Shown in pieces: positions 54,305 to 64,000 of a DNA stretch of 64,000 nt; the stretch's first letter is position 1, and every line of letters begins with the position of its first letter. Source of the DNA: Rugalucina vietnamica (lineage: Eukaryota; Mollusca; Bivalvia; Lucinida; Lucinidae); the NCBI GenBank assembly GCA_964017185.1, contig OZ024880.1:44033071-44097070 (forward strand). Direction: 5' to 3'. Below the pieces are notes generated by a model. That model saw only the letters and a program-made list of their open reading frames with translations. It did no database searches and was not told the DNA's origin. The position numbers and the translations under genes are program-made.

Positions 54305-55173
54305 GTTTTCCTTTACATGAAATATATATATTGTAGTACTTGAGTCATTGGTGCTTCATGCCAAGTTTCTTTGAAATCGGTAAACCAATTCAGGAGAAAA
54401 GGATTTTTGAAGGGTTTTACCATATATGGGCATGATGGCCATCTTGGTCATGTGACCTGAATTATTTAAATATACACTGGTTCCCCTTTCCTATAGTTGC
54501 TTCATATAAAATTTGGCTTTGATTGTTTGATTTGATTATTTATAAACACATTGATTCACCCTTCCCATAGATGCTTCCTATAAAATTTGGCTTTGATTGG
54601 CCAAGTGGTTTCAGAGAAGAAGATCTTTGAATATTATTGTAATATGCATGTATATTGCCCCCGTGTGAGGGCAGACCAACCCCTGGGGTCAATTCTTTTT
54701 TCAGAATCACATATCTTCAGTCCACTTGCCCATTATCTGCAACTTTATCCTTTCAAATGACATTTTAACAATTTTCCCCATTCAAATGCATGGGCGACCT
54801 ATGTTGAACTTGCGATAAAATAGGTCAATGTCATCCAAAGGTAATAATTTATAAACACATTGTAGTACTCTAGTCCCAATGCTTCATGCCAAGTTTCCTT
54901 GAAATCGGTCCAGTGGTTCCGGAGAAGAAGAATTTTGAAGTTTTTTACCATATATGGGCGTGGTGGCCATCTTGGTCATGTGACCTGGATTATTTATAAA
55001 CACATTGGTTCCGGGCCCCTTCCCACAGATGCTTCATATAAAATTTGGCTTTGATCGGCCAAACGGTTTCAGAGAAGAAGATCTTTGAAAATGGTGGAAG
55101 ACGACGGATGACGCGGGATCATGGCCATCCTATTAGCTCACCTTGTGAGCCTAACGGCTCAGGTGAGCTAATA

Positions 55174-56436
55174 AAACCAGAGGACTAATGGTCTTGTAAA
55201 TGCTCAACTTCGATTTGACTATAATGGTCATATACATGTATAGCCACAAGGCAGTGTCAATTTCCTTTTCAAGAACAAACTCATAAATATTCTACTAATT
55301 CTAGCCATTTGCCCATTTCCTGAAGTTTTTCCCTTCAATGGCATTTTGACAGCTTTCTGCATATTTATGTAACCGAAGTTGACCTTGACTTTAAATTTGT
55401 CATGGTCATCACAGGGTAATGATCTTTTTTTTTTTATTCAATTTAATGTCCCTTACAAGATTATTTCAGCTCATATGAGACGGGCCAATCAGTAGCTGGA
55501 GCGAAAATGAAGAACCCCGAGAAAAAAAGACACTTGGAAGAAAAGCAGAACTTGGCTTTTCTCACATGTGGCCAGAGCGGGGCTTGAACCCACACCAGAC
55601 ACAGTGGTGAGATGATCGAATGGTTTAGTGCGGTAATAAAATATCAGCGCTCTTAACCACTCGGCCACGGGGGCAGCCAAGGGTAATGATTTAAAAACAC
55701 ATCGTACATGTTCTACACTAGTTCCAATTAATACATATGTATACCAAGTTTTATTGCAATAGGTTCATCAGTTCCGAAGAATATTTTTGAAGGATTTTTA
55801 CCATATATGGCCATGGTGGCCATTTTGCTCATGTAAACACATTGGTTCCACCTTCATATACAGAAGTTTCCTTGAAAATTTGACTTTGATCAGCCAAGGG
55901 GTTTGGGAGAAGAAGACTTTTGAATATTATGATTATATACATGAAAACACCTCTGTGATCCAGTTTTTTTTTTTTTTTTTTTTTTTTTTCAGAATCTTAA
56001 ATCTTAAGCATATTTGCACATTTCCTGCAAGATTTGCCCTTCAAATGACATTTCAACATTTTTCCCCATTCAAATGCATGGGCAACCTAAGTTGACCCTG
56101 TCATAAAATAGGTCAAGGTCATCACGGGGTCATGATTTATACAAACTTTGTAGAGCTCCATTCCCTGATGCTTCATGCCAACTTTCAAAATCAAAGGCCT
56201 TTTGCTTCTGAAGAAGATAAAGGTTTATGCTATTTATAGTCATGGGTGCCTTCTTGGCCATGTGACCTGGACCATTTCTATAAACTTTCGTTCCCTCTTC
56301 CTAAGGATGCTCCACATGATGTTTGGCTTTGATTAGCCTAGCTGTTTCAGAGAAGATCTTTGAAATTGTGAACGACGGATGACAGAGCATGGGTATACTA
56401 TAAGCTCACCTGTGAGCCTTTGCCTCAGGTGAGCTT
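55174..56436 (-). mobile_element. Family C long element, copy 6
   Basis: AAACCAGAGGACTAATGGTC TTGTAAATGCTCAACTT to TAAGCTCACCTGTGAGCCTT TGCCTCAGGTGAGCTTA. More diverged than the other copies; TGACCT and CATATATGG blocks persist. It begins 3 bp after copy 5 ends and is interrupted by SINE V at 55434-55679. Confidence 0.85.
55434..55679 (-). mobile_element. SINE V, with exact 11-bp target duplication
   Basis: The + strand shows a T-rich tail first, then GAGATGATCGAATGGTTTAG, AATATCAGCGCTCTTAACCA CTCGGCCACGGGGGCAGCC, the reverse complement of the tRNA-like head. B box complement GGGCTTGAACCCACACC. Flanked by AGGGTAATGAT at 55423-55433 and 55680-55690. Confidence 0.93.
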
Positions 56437-56556
56437 AAAATGGTTTGGTGCTCACTATTTTTGATCCCTGAAAAAAATGTTTCAAAAGTTTGTGTTTCTT
56501 TTTGTACTGACTGTATTTAACACTTTCACTTCTCCAATAGTTCTGACTTTTCCACA

Positions 56557-56755
56557 TTTTTTTTTTTTTTTTTTGGTACCAAGTTTAAAACAATATTTCA
56601 GTTATGTTGTGACAGAGCCACCTCTTCCTGGGTACTGACCACTTCATGTGTCTTGCTCAAGGACACAACATGTTGGCTGGAGGTGTTCGAACCCAGGACC
56701 TCTCAATTTTAAGTCTGATGTTCAACCACCAGGCCACCGACTCCCCTTTCCATGT
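56557..56755 (-). mobile_element. SINE W copy, reverse orientation
   Basis: T-rich tail at 56557-56574, TTCAGTTATGTTGTGACAGA, CATGTGTCTTGCTCAAGGAC, B box complement GTTCGAACCCAGGACCTC, head ACCACCAGGCCACCGACTCC. Confidence 0.8.
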
Positions 56756-57019
56756 TCTGATTTCATATTGCTCAATCAGTTTGTAGTGAGTATTTCCTTG
56801 TGCTCTTAAGTTTCATTTCCAGCACTAGCTTCCACTTTTATCACTGGCTTAGCACATAAGAGTCACATACAGAATGTTCAATTTCACTGTCGTTTCTTCA
56901 GCATGCTTCCTCAGAGGGATCACCATTCTGAAACGAAAAATACCACATCGAATAAAGAGAAAACTAGTGGTACCAGATGTAGCCTACCACATTGTAAATC
57001 TTTACTCTGTTCAAAATCC
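56756..57019. other. Unannotated sequence
   Basis: Nothing recognised. Confidence 0.4.
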
Positions 57020-57175
57020 AACCACAGGACCAATGGTGCTGTAAACGCTCACCTGAGATAAATACTGATAAACTTGTTATAAAGCTTGTTTGATTATAAC
57101 GGTCAAATACATGAATATTATAGCCCCAGGGTGGGCGCAAATGAACTGCTTTGATCATTTTTTTCAGAATCATAC
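57020..57175 (-). mobile_element. Family C long element, copy 7 (terminal fragment)
   Basis: AACCACAGGACCAATGGTGC TGTAAACGCTCACCTGAGAT, then TAGCCCCAGGGTGGGCGCAA. Only the GGTCCTCTGG end remains. Confidence 0.75.
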
Positions 57176-57199
57176 ATGAATCTTGGAAGCTTTGTTCTT

Positions 57200-57449
57200 C
57201 TTTCTTTTTCTTTGATTTAGTTCAAAGTCCCTGTCAAGATTATTTCAACTCATATGAGATGGGCCAATTGGTAGTTGGGGAAGAACCCCCTAGAAAAACC
57301 ACCTGGTACACCCACAAACAGAACTTGTGTGTCTCACATGTGCCCTGGGTGGGGTTTGAACCCATATCAGACATCGGTGAAATGATCGAATAATTAAGTG
57401 TGGTAATGAAATATCAGCGCTCTTAACCACTCAGCCATGGGGCTGCCCA
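57200..57449 (-). mobile_element. SINE V, third copy
   Basis: TTTAGTTCAAAGTCCCTGTC, ACTCATATGAGATGGGCCAA, GTGGGGTTTGAACCCATATC (B box complement), ATATCAGCGCTCTTAACCAC TCAGCCATGGGGCTGCC. More diverged than the other two copies. No clear target duplication. Confidence 0.82.
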
Positions 57450-57550
57450 CACAATATTTCAAAATGTAAAAGATGATGCTCTAGTAAACCTCTCTATAGT
57501 CTAGAAACTAGAAAAAATGCCTTGAGAGGCACGTATACCCCCCGGCTGGT

Positions 57551-57728
57551 AGCCACCAAGCCCCTTCCCTACCCCATACCTAAACAACCCGGCACATGCT
57601 CACCCCTGACATTGAACATCACATCACCAAGGAAAAACAGTACCCTTATCAAGTACCTTTTAGAAACCACCAAGCCCCCTTCCCCACCCCCTACCTAAAC
57701 AACCCGGCACATGCTCACCCCTGCATGA
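57551..57728 (+). repeat. Tandem duplication, two units of about 112 bp
   Basis: ACCAAGCCCCTTCCCTACCC ..CCGGCACATGCTCACCCCTG at 57556 recurs at 57668 with few changes. Confidence 0.8.
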
Positions 57729-57770
57729 ATACCCATTACCGTGTTTTAATAAAACCATTACTATTCATAT

Positions 57771-57999
57771 TTAACCCATATTTGATGAATGGATTTTCCC
57801 ATCATTACCATTTGGGTCAGTCCACTTTCATTTTTAGGGGCGTCAGGAGTAATTTTGAAATTTTATTCGATTTTTTGATGAAAATTTTCTATGCAAACAG
57901 AATAGCCCCAGATGGGACGCCGCGTTCTGCGGCGTCACATCTGGGGCTATTCTGTTTGCCTATGTCCCATAAAAGGGAAGCCAGGCTTAAATGAGTTAA
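57771..57999 (+). mobile_element. Family D hairpin element, copy 6
   Basis: 229 bp, TTAACCCATATTTGATGAAT to AAATGAGTTAA. Palindrome intact with core GACGCCGCGTTCTGCGGCGTC. TTAA at both ends. Confidence 0.9.
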
Positions 58000-59282
58000 A
58001 TAGTATCGCATGAACATATAAGTTCTGCATATTTACTCGTTTGTGTCTTCGTGTACAAAAATATTTTTATGATACACTACGAATTTGAGAAACGTGTAAC
58101 TGAAACGTGTGCGCGCAATCCCACGCCACAAGGTAAGAGCGTATTGTAGTAGATTATAGGCATTACAGATCAGTATAGGCCGTCGAAAAATATTAACCCA
58201 AGGTATAGGGTGAAAGTAAATATCATTTCTTGATAAAAAGACCATCAAATCTTGAGAACAAAATCGGGCGTCGTGTTGGTCTTATCTCTTCGTCTGCAGT
58301 CGAATCTTACTCCGGCGTTAACGTTACCCTCATTTCCTCATGAAAGAGGGTCTGTTAATCAAATGCTTGAAAATGTTCAATATATACCAAATACAAGCGT
58401 GCTTCGGTTCTGTTAATATCAGATAAACATTGTTTCTTCCATATACACAATTTCATAAGCCAATCATTTATAAGCTTGTCTACATATACCTCGTGAAGTG
58501 CAAATCAATGGAAAACGGAAAACAGGCCAGGAGTTGACCGTACGTACTATATGCACATTCTTACATTCTTTTCTTTGTTTTTCTATACAGATTATAAATT
58601 ACATGCCGTATTAGCGGTAAAATTAAACTTTAATTTCTTCGTACAATGGACGCCAAAGCTTTTAAACACAAATATGCCTCATCGTTGGTCGTACCCATTC
58701 AATCCATTCCTCCGGCGGCGATCGTATCATACTCCGGCGTAGACGTTACCCTCATTTTCTCACTTAAAACAGTGCCCCGTTTAAATGATGCAAAATGACC
58801 AGAGAATACTATATAGGGGTGTGTTTTTGTTTTAGTTTGGACTGTCAGTGGTTGTTGCTTTTATATGTGCATGGTCGATCATACATCTGCTCACAGAAAC
58901 ACGCAAATTGACTGGTTTATGTTGATTGTTGTGTAAAGCACATTGTGCTTACTTTAATCAAGTATACGGATATGTTTTCACATGAAACTAATGTGGAACA
59001 CTTGTTAAACATGAAATAAAGCTATACAAATAAGCGAAACTCGAGTAAAGGCACATTTCTACTTAATTTTTACAAATTGTCAAGAAACACACTCACCACA
59101 TTCCTCAGCCGTTGGCTATTGCCTCGGAATTAGCTATTTCACTCCGGCGTTGGTCAAATATCGATATTTGGCATGCAGAGTGTGGTCATTCTTAAAAAAA
59201 AAAAAATAAATAAAATAAAAAATGAAAGTAGAATGTCATTCAAAAAAAAAAAAAAATTAAAACAATGTTTTCTGAGGAAAAC
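58000..59282. other. Unannotated sequence with a small repeated block
   Basis: ACTCCGGCGT(T/A)(A/G)ACGTTACCCTCATTT occurs at 58309 and 58730, and CACTCCGGCGTTGG at 59140. A-rich runs lie at 59190-59220 and 59240-59255. No exon seen. Confidence 0.5.
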
Positions 59283-61133
59283 TATGTCCCCCCAACCGTT
59301 TAGTAATTGAAGTGTAGTTACCTTGTGATATGAAGTTTTTCTAGGGAAGACACCATGTAAGGTGTGATAGTTTAAACTTGTTTTGGACCCTGTCTAAAAT
59401 TGGGTCACAATCACCAAATTCTTATAAACTCTGAACCTCCTCACAACAATGCTTCTGAGCAAGTTTGGTCAAAATCCATCAATTAGTTTACAAGATATCG
59501 TATCGGAAAAACTAATTTCAACAGTTTTTATGGACCCGTGACCTTGGAAATTAGGTCAAGGTCATCAAAATCTAATCAACTTTGAGCCTCCTCCAAACAA
59601 TGCTTCTGTGCAAGTTTGGTCAAAATCCATCAACTGGTTTACAAGATATTGCAGTGAAAAGACTAATTTCAACATTTTTTTATGGACTCGTGACCATGAA
59701 AATTAGGTCAAGGTCACCGAAATCTAATCAACTCTGAGCCTTCTCGCAACAATGCTTCTGTGCAAGTTTGGTCAAAATCCATCAATTGGTTTACAAGTTA
59801 TCGAGTTGGAAAGATTAATTTCAACATTTTTTATGGACTCGTGACCTTGAAAATTAGGTCAAGATCACCAAAATCTAATCAACTCTGAGCCTCCTCCCAA
59901 CAATGCTTCTGTGCAAGTTTGGTCAAAATCCGTCAATTGATTTACAAGATACTGCGTTGGAAAGACTAATTTCAACATTTTTTATGGACTTGTGACCTTG
60001 AAAATTAGGTCAAGGTCACCAAAATCTAGCCGACTCTGCGCCTTCTCGCAACAATGCTTCTGTACAAGTTTGGTCAAAATCCATCCATTCGTTTACAAGT
60101 TATCGCGTTGGAAAGACTAATTTTAACATTTTTTATGGACTTGTGACCTTGATTATTAGGTCAAGGTCACCAAAATATAATCAACTCTGAGCCTCCTCCC
60201 AACAATGCTTCTGTGCAAGTTTGGTCAAAATCCATTGATTGGTTTACAAGATACTGCATTGGAAAGACTAATTTCAACATTTTTTATGGACTCGTGACCT
60301 TGAAAATTAGATCAAGGTCACCAAAATCTAATCAACTCTGAGCCTTCTTGCAACAATGCTTCTGTGCAAGTTTGGTCAAAATCCATCTATTGGTTTACAA
60401 GTTATCGCGTTGGAAAGACTAATTTCAACATTTTTTATGGACTCGTGACCTTGAAAATTCGGTCAAGGTCACCAAAATCTAATCAACTCTGAGCCTCCTC
60501 CCAACAATGCTTCTGTGCAAGTTTGGTCAAAATCCATCAATAGGTTTACAAGATATTGCATTGGAAAGACTAATTTCAACAGTTTTTATGGACTCGTGAC
60601 CTTGAAAATTAGGTCAAGGTCACCGAAATCTAATCAACTCTGAGCCTCCTCCCAACAATGCCCTTGTGCAAGTTTAGTCAAAATCCATTCATTTGTTCAG
60701 AAGATATCGCGTCGGAAAACCTAATTTGATCAGTTTTCATAGGCTGGTGACCTTGAAAATTAGGTCAAGGTCACCAAAATCTAATCAACTCTGAGCCTCC
60801 TCCCAACAATGCTCTTGTGCAAGTTTGCTCAAAATCCATTCATTTGTTCAGAAGATATCGCGTCAGAAAACCTAATTTGATCAGTTTTCATGGGCTGGTG
60901 ACCTTGAAAATGAGGTCAAGGTCACCAAAATCTAATCAACTCTTTCCCCCCTCCCAACCATGTATCTATGCAAGTTTGGTCAAAATCCATCCACTGGTTC
61001 AAAAGATATCGCGTAAGAAAGAAGCTACGCGGACGCGGACGCCGACGCGGACGCCGACGCTGACGCCGACGCCGACGCCGACGGGAACCGCACCAAAAAC
61101 AATATGTCCCCCACCTTCGGTTGGGGGGACATA
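59283..61133. mobile_element. Element G, tandem-unit element with GGGGGGACATA ends
   Basis: Ends TATGTCCCCCCAACC (59283-59297) and GGTTGGGGGGACATA (61119-61133) are exact 15-bp inverted repeats. The right end also folds on itself (TATGTCCCCCACCTTCGGTT). Between them run about eleven units of about 151 bp: ACTCTGAGCCTCCTCCCAAC, AATGCTTCTGTGCAAGTTTG, GTCAAAATCCATC, TTTACAAGATATCGCG, TTATGGACTCGTGACCTTGA and AAATTAGGTCAAGGTCACC. Then a (GACGCC)n run (61027-61082). The + frame 60817-61134 is translation of repeat. Non-coding. Confidence 0.88.
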
Positions 61134-61136
61134 AAA

Positions 61137-61935
61137 AGTCCTAGATCTTGACCTCAGGTCCCACCCCCACCCCATGCATGGACCAGTGGGCCTAGCCCTT
61201 ATGTGGTACCTATGCTGTGTTGTAAGCATGAACGCTTTCTAATACATGGTTGTCAAGATATAGACACACAGAATATTAATCTTGGTAACTACTGTATTTT
61301 ATGTGTCCTAGATTTTGACCTCGAGCCCCACCCCGAGAGTTTGGTGCCATGTAATTTAATTCAACCCTAAAGGGTATCTATGATCCAAACAGGAATACAT
61401 TCCTATAAGTATTTGTTAAGATATGAACTTAGAGATGAAAAAACACTATGTAAATAGCACATTTTCAAGGTGACCTAGATTTTGACCTCTAGCCCCACCC
61501 CCTGGCATGGACCCAAGGTCCGAACTAACAGAAACAAAGCAAACCCTATAGGGTACCTATATTTAAAATATGAATGGTTTCTGATCATTGGTTCATGAGA
61601 TATACACCACCAGTGAAACTTAAACCAAAACTTTGACCCAAAGTAAAGGTGACCTAGATTTTGACCTCTAGCCCCACCCCCAGGCATGGACCCAGGGTCC
61701 AAACTCACAGAAACAATGCAAACCCTATAGGGTACCTATGGTCCAAATATGAATAGTTTCTGACCATTGATTCATGAGATATACACCTCTAGAGAAACTT
61801 TAACCAAAACTTTGACATACATTCTACGAACGTTCCGGAATTACGAACGAAGAAACGAACTAACGAACGAACGAACGAACATACGAACGGAAAAGCAAAA
61901 ACTATATACCCGTCGGCATAAATGCCCGGGGTATA
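61137..61935. mobile_element. Element G2, second tandem-unit element
   Basis: About four units of about 172 bp with CCTAGATTTTGACCTCTAGC, CCCACCCCCAGGCATGGACC, CAAACCCTATAGGGTACCTA and TTCATGAGATATACACC. Then (CGAA)n at 61843-61886. It ends with the hairpin TATACCCGTCGGCATAAATG / CCCGGGGTATA. No matching left terminus was found next to element G. Confidence 0.75.
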
Positions 61936-62454
61936 ATAATTGCATCATATATCTGTTGATTCAAGTAGTAACATTTTTTTTTATATTTCTGTTTTTGAGA
62001 ACATTGCTGAAGCATTTGTACCTCAAATGACAGATCAAATGTCATTCACGCTTGAAGAATTTCTACTAGTAATGAAGATCTTGTCATCTAGAAATTAACC
62101 TCAACTAGCTGGAGGATCTTCAAGCCACCCTAGGACACACTCTACCATGTCTGTCATTGTCCTCTCCCGACTCCACCCGATCTATCAGCGAAATTCAACA
62201 CAAATGAAGTTGAAAGGTCAAGCACCACCACAAACCATATCTGAAATAGAACATCAGTTGATAACAGACCTAGATATTGTACAAATGGTTTCCTCTCAAC
62301 TCAGTTGTGTATGAAATTTATTCTGCTCACAATTTACAGCAAACTGATACAAGCATACAACTTGAACATATTTCATCACCAGGTAAAAAGAATGCATGTT
62401 TGTGAGGTTAACATAAATACACTTTAAATGTTGAAGTTTGAATAAAAATATCAA
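61936..62454. other. Unannotated sequence
   Basis: Nothing recognised. The motif CTCAACTCAGTTGTGTATGAAA near 62293 faintly resembles family P ends. Confidence 0.4.
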
Positions 62455-62561
62455 TATGTTAGTCACGCAGGGTGCGCTTATGCATGTGTAGGGTGTTTCG
62501 GAAATGACCAGGGCGTGCACTTATTGGAGCATGTGTGCTAATTAGAACAAATATTATGGTA
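62455..62561 (-). repeat. Element Q, copy 2
   Basis: GTGCACTTATTGGAGCATGT GTGCTAATTAGAACAAATAT is the reverse complement of the block at 40117-40160. Confidence 0.65.
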
Positions 62562-62617
62562 TATCTAGCTACCAACCTAATTACTGCGTAGTTCTACAGG
62601 TTTTTTTTCTATTGTAG

Positions 62618-63110
62618 GCGTCATACCTAGCCGATGTTAACACGCGATGGACACACGATTATGAAAATTTTCAAATTCGGCGGGGATCGTGAAGACATCG
62701 GGCTATTCGTGAGTGCGTCGTTACCCATCGTATGTCCATCGGGAGATTTTTTAAGCCTTCGGCAGTACCATCGCGAGCGGCATCAAAATCTTTGACATGC
62801 CAAAAAATTACAGGAAGGACACACGATGGTTCAATTTCGTGTTGAGTTCGCGAGTACATCTTGGCCATCGTAAAGCCATCGTGAGGCCATCTTCTCACAT
62901 CGGGACTACATCGTACTTGTGTCGCGTGGTCATCGGCACCATCGGCTAGGTTTTGCTACACGATGACACTACTAGGGACACACGATGCTGCCCGATAGTG
63001 TTACGAAGGCAACACGACATCGGGTAGCCTTCGCAACGCCATCGTATAAGCATCGTATTTGAAAAATCTAGAACACGATGGCACTAAGATGGAAACACGA
63101 TATTAACCAA
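62618..63110. mobile_element. Element F, CATCG/CGATG-rich repetitive element
   Basis: ACCTAGCCGATG at 62626-62637 and CATCGGCTAGGT at 62940-62951 are exact 12-bp inverted repeats. Between them and on to about 63108 the words CACGATGG, CATCGTG, CATCGGG and ACACGAT recur more than 25 times in both orientations. CpG-rich against an AT-rich background, like element E. Non-coding. Confidence 0.7.
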
Positions 63111-63213
63111 AACTGTTATAATACTTCCCCGGATAACGTGGACATACAAAACAAAAACAATTAGCACCCACACAACATTTTCTCAGAAGCCTCAAGTGGA
63201 ATACTTTTAAATC
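63111..63213. other. Unannotated sequence
   Basis: Nothing recognised. Confidence 0.4.
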
Positions 63214-63333
63214 ATGGCGTATTTCGATGAAAAAATTAGGAAAAAGAAGGTACAAGTAGGCAAAGACCAGGAAAAGGCGCAATCAGAAAAAGATTCCTAC
63301 TCCAAAAACCGCGGTGGGAAAAAACCAAACTAA
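63214..63333 (+). CDS. Short 39-codon frame, possible retroelement leader
   Basis: ATG to TAA reads a very basic peptide: MAYFDEKIRKKKVQVGKDQ ..SEKDSYSKNRGGKKPN. Codon-like order and charge pattern look non-random. I have an uncertain recollection of similar SKNRGGKKPN peptides predicted next to dispersed retroelements in animal genomes. The region downstream (63334-63660, with CGCCTTGGAACGATCAGTAA and CAGGCGCCTAACCTCACCCT) may belong to the same element. No enzyme domain is visible in the window. Confidence 0.3.
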   Translation: MAYFDEKIRKKKVQVGKDQEKAQSEKDSYSKNRGGKKPN

Positions 63334-64000
63334 CAATCGGGTACTTATACCATGAAACATATCGTAAGCCGAATGAGCAGCTATTTTCCCAATAGGTGGC
63401 CATTCAGTTACATTAACTTAACTAAAACTATGAAGACACACATAAGGCGCCAACAGCACAAAAAAAAAAATTTAAACACCAAGACATAAAACAAAAAGAA
63501 CCACCACAGAAGTATCGCCTTGGAACGATCAGTAACACAAAGTTACTGGCGGGCTTAACCCGGTTTCACAGGCGCCTAACCTCACCCTCAGCTTCTGCAG
63601 TGGTTCATAACATTTAATAGTTAGTTCTTCGGTCCTCGTGGTGAATCTCTAACTAGTCAATGAATCATCAAGAACAAACAAATAAATCATGATAAACATC
63701 CCGATAGCACTGCTGCTATACATCAAGCTGGTGCATGACAAAAAAAAACTCCTGCAGGAGCAACATCATCTCTTACAGGTACATGTATTTGGCTTGTTCA
63801 TTACTCTGTCTTTAAAGCAGCACCCGTTTTTCTTCTAACAGACAAACCCATTGCAGAGTTCGACAAACGAGCGTTTAAACAAGAACAGTTTTGTGCCAGT
63901 TTCATGTGAAAGATGGATTTAAAGTACTAGAAAACTGTCACCATGAAGCTTGAACAGTGTTGTAAAGTTATTGATATTAATTAACTTATTACTATATGGA
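63334..64000. other. Unannotated sequence, possibly part of a retroelement
   Basis: Contains A-rich stretches (63460-63500). No reverse transcriptase, integrase or recombinase motif is visible before the window ends. Confidence 0.4.

Larger units (their letters stand above)
53865..54322 (-). mobile_element. Penelope-like retroelement, 3' fragment
   Basis: Contains the C-terminal GIY-YIG reading frame (54008-54304) followed by a 3' non-coding part with a hammerhead ribozyme (53906-53937), then ends in the (TA)n tract. The reverse-transcriptase part is missing, so the copy is 5'-truncated. It interrupts family C copy 5 at TTATATATATACAT // ATATATATTGTAGTAC. Confidence 0.85.
52755..55170 (-). 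mobile_element. Family C long element, copy 5, carrying three or four insertions
   Basis: AAACCAGAGGACCAATGGTC at the left and TTAGCTCACCTTGTGAGCCT AACGGCTCAGGTGAGCT at the right. Inside it lie a tRNA-derived SINE (52874-53133), element M copy 2 (53145-53522) and a tRNA-like plus Penelope segment (53707-54322). Removing them leaves about 1.1 kb of ordinary family C sequence with GGTCAAGGTCATCACAGGGT and CATCTTGGTCATGTGACCTG blocks. Confidence 0.88.

Noticed and set aside
60817-61134. 105-residue frame with TRTRTPTRTPTLTPTP tail
   Set aside because: It is translation of the last G unit and the (GACGCC)n run.

Overview
This is animal nuclear DNA: AT-rich, almost free of long open frames, and built mostly from interspersed repeats. 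The repeat complement (tRNA-derived SINEs, a Penelope-like element with a hammerhead ribozyme, dense palindromic MITE-like families, and long elements carrying CTCACCTGAGCC hairpins and GACCTTGACCT tandem units) fits a mollusc, most likely a bivalve. The species assignment is inference, not something the sequence proves.

Coding content is very small. The one convincing exon is 14753-15097 on the + strand: an Ig-domain exon with consensus splice sites, phase 1 at both ends, most like the first Ig domain of the IGSF9/Turtle adhesion proteins. Much of the window is therefore probably its introns and flanks. A second, weaker candidate is a CxxC..CxxC zinc-finger-like exon on the - strand (4428-4564). 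Decayed coding-like pieces lie at 37217-37559 and 38554-38816 (-). A 39-codon frame lies at 63214-63333 (+).

Repeats by region. 0.67-1.66 kb: 42-bp minisatellite. 2.6-14.7 kb: many copies of hairpin family A, two or three copies of family J, the 44-bp satellite at 7.47-8.21 kb derived from the end of a family B element, two complete SINEs with target-site duplications, and palindromic element K. 14.5-15.4 kb: the Ig exon, closely flanked by mobile elements. 17.06-19.99 kb: element H with long terminal inverted repeats (TIRs). 21.07-25.11 kb: a 4-kb satellite of about 37-bp units with a higher-order period of about 1 kb. 28.2-30.3, 40.6-42.7, 47.8-49.3 and 52.1-57.2 kb: seven family C elements, one interrupting a family B copy and one carrying several younger insertions, including the Penelope fragment. 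36.8-40.0 kb: composite element E with a 603-bp direct repeat. 59.3-61.1 and 61.1-61.9 kb: two elements (G, G2) of a design shared with family C. 62.6-63.1 kb: CpG-rich element F.

Family letters (A, B, C...) are local labels for this window only. I ran no database search. Homology statements come from reading the sequence and from general knowledge of the families. Ends of degenerate repeats are accurate to about 5-20 bp.
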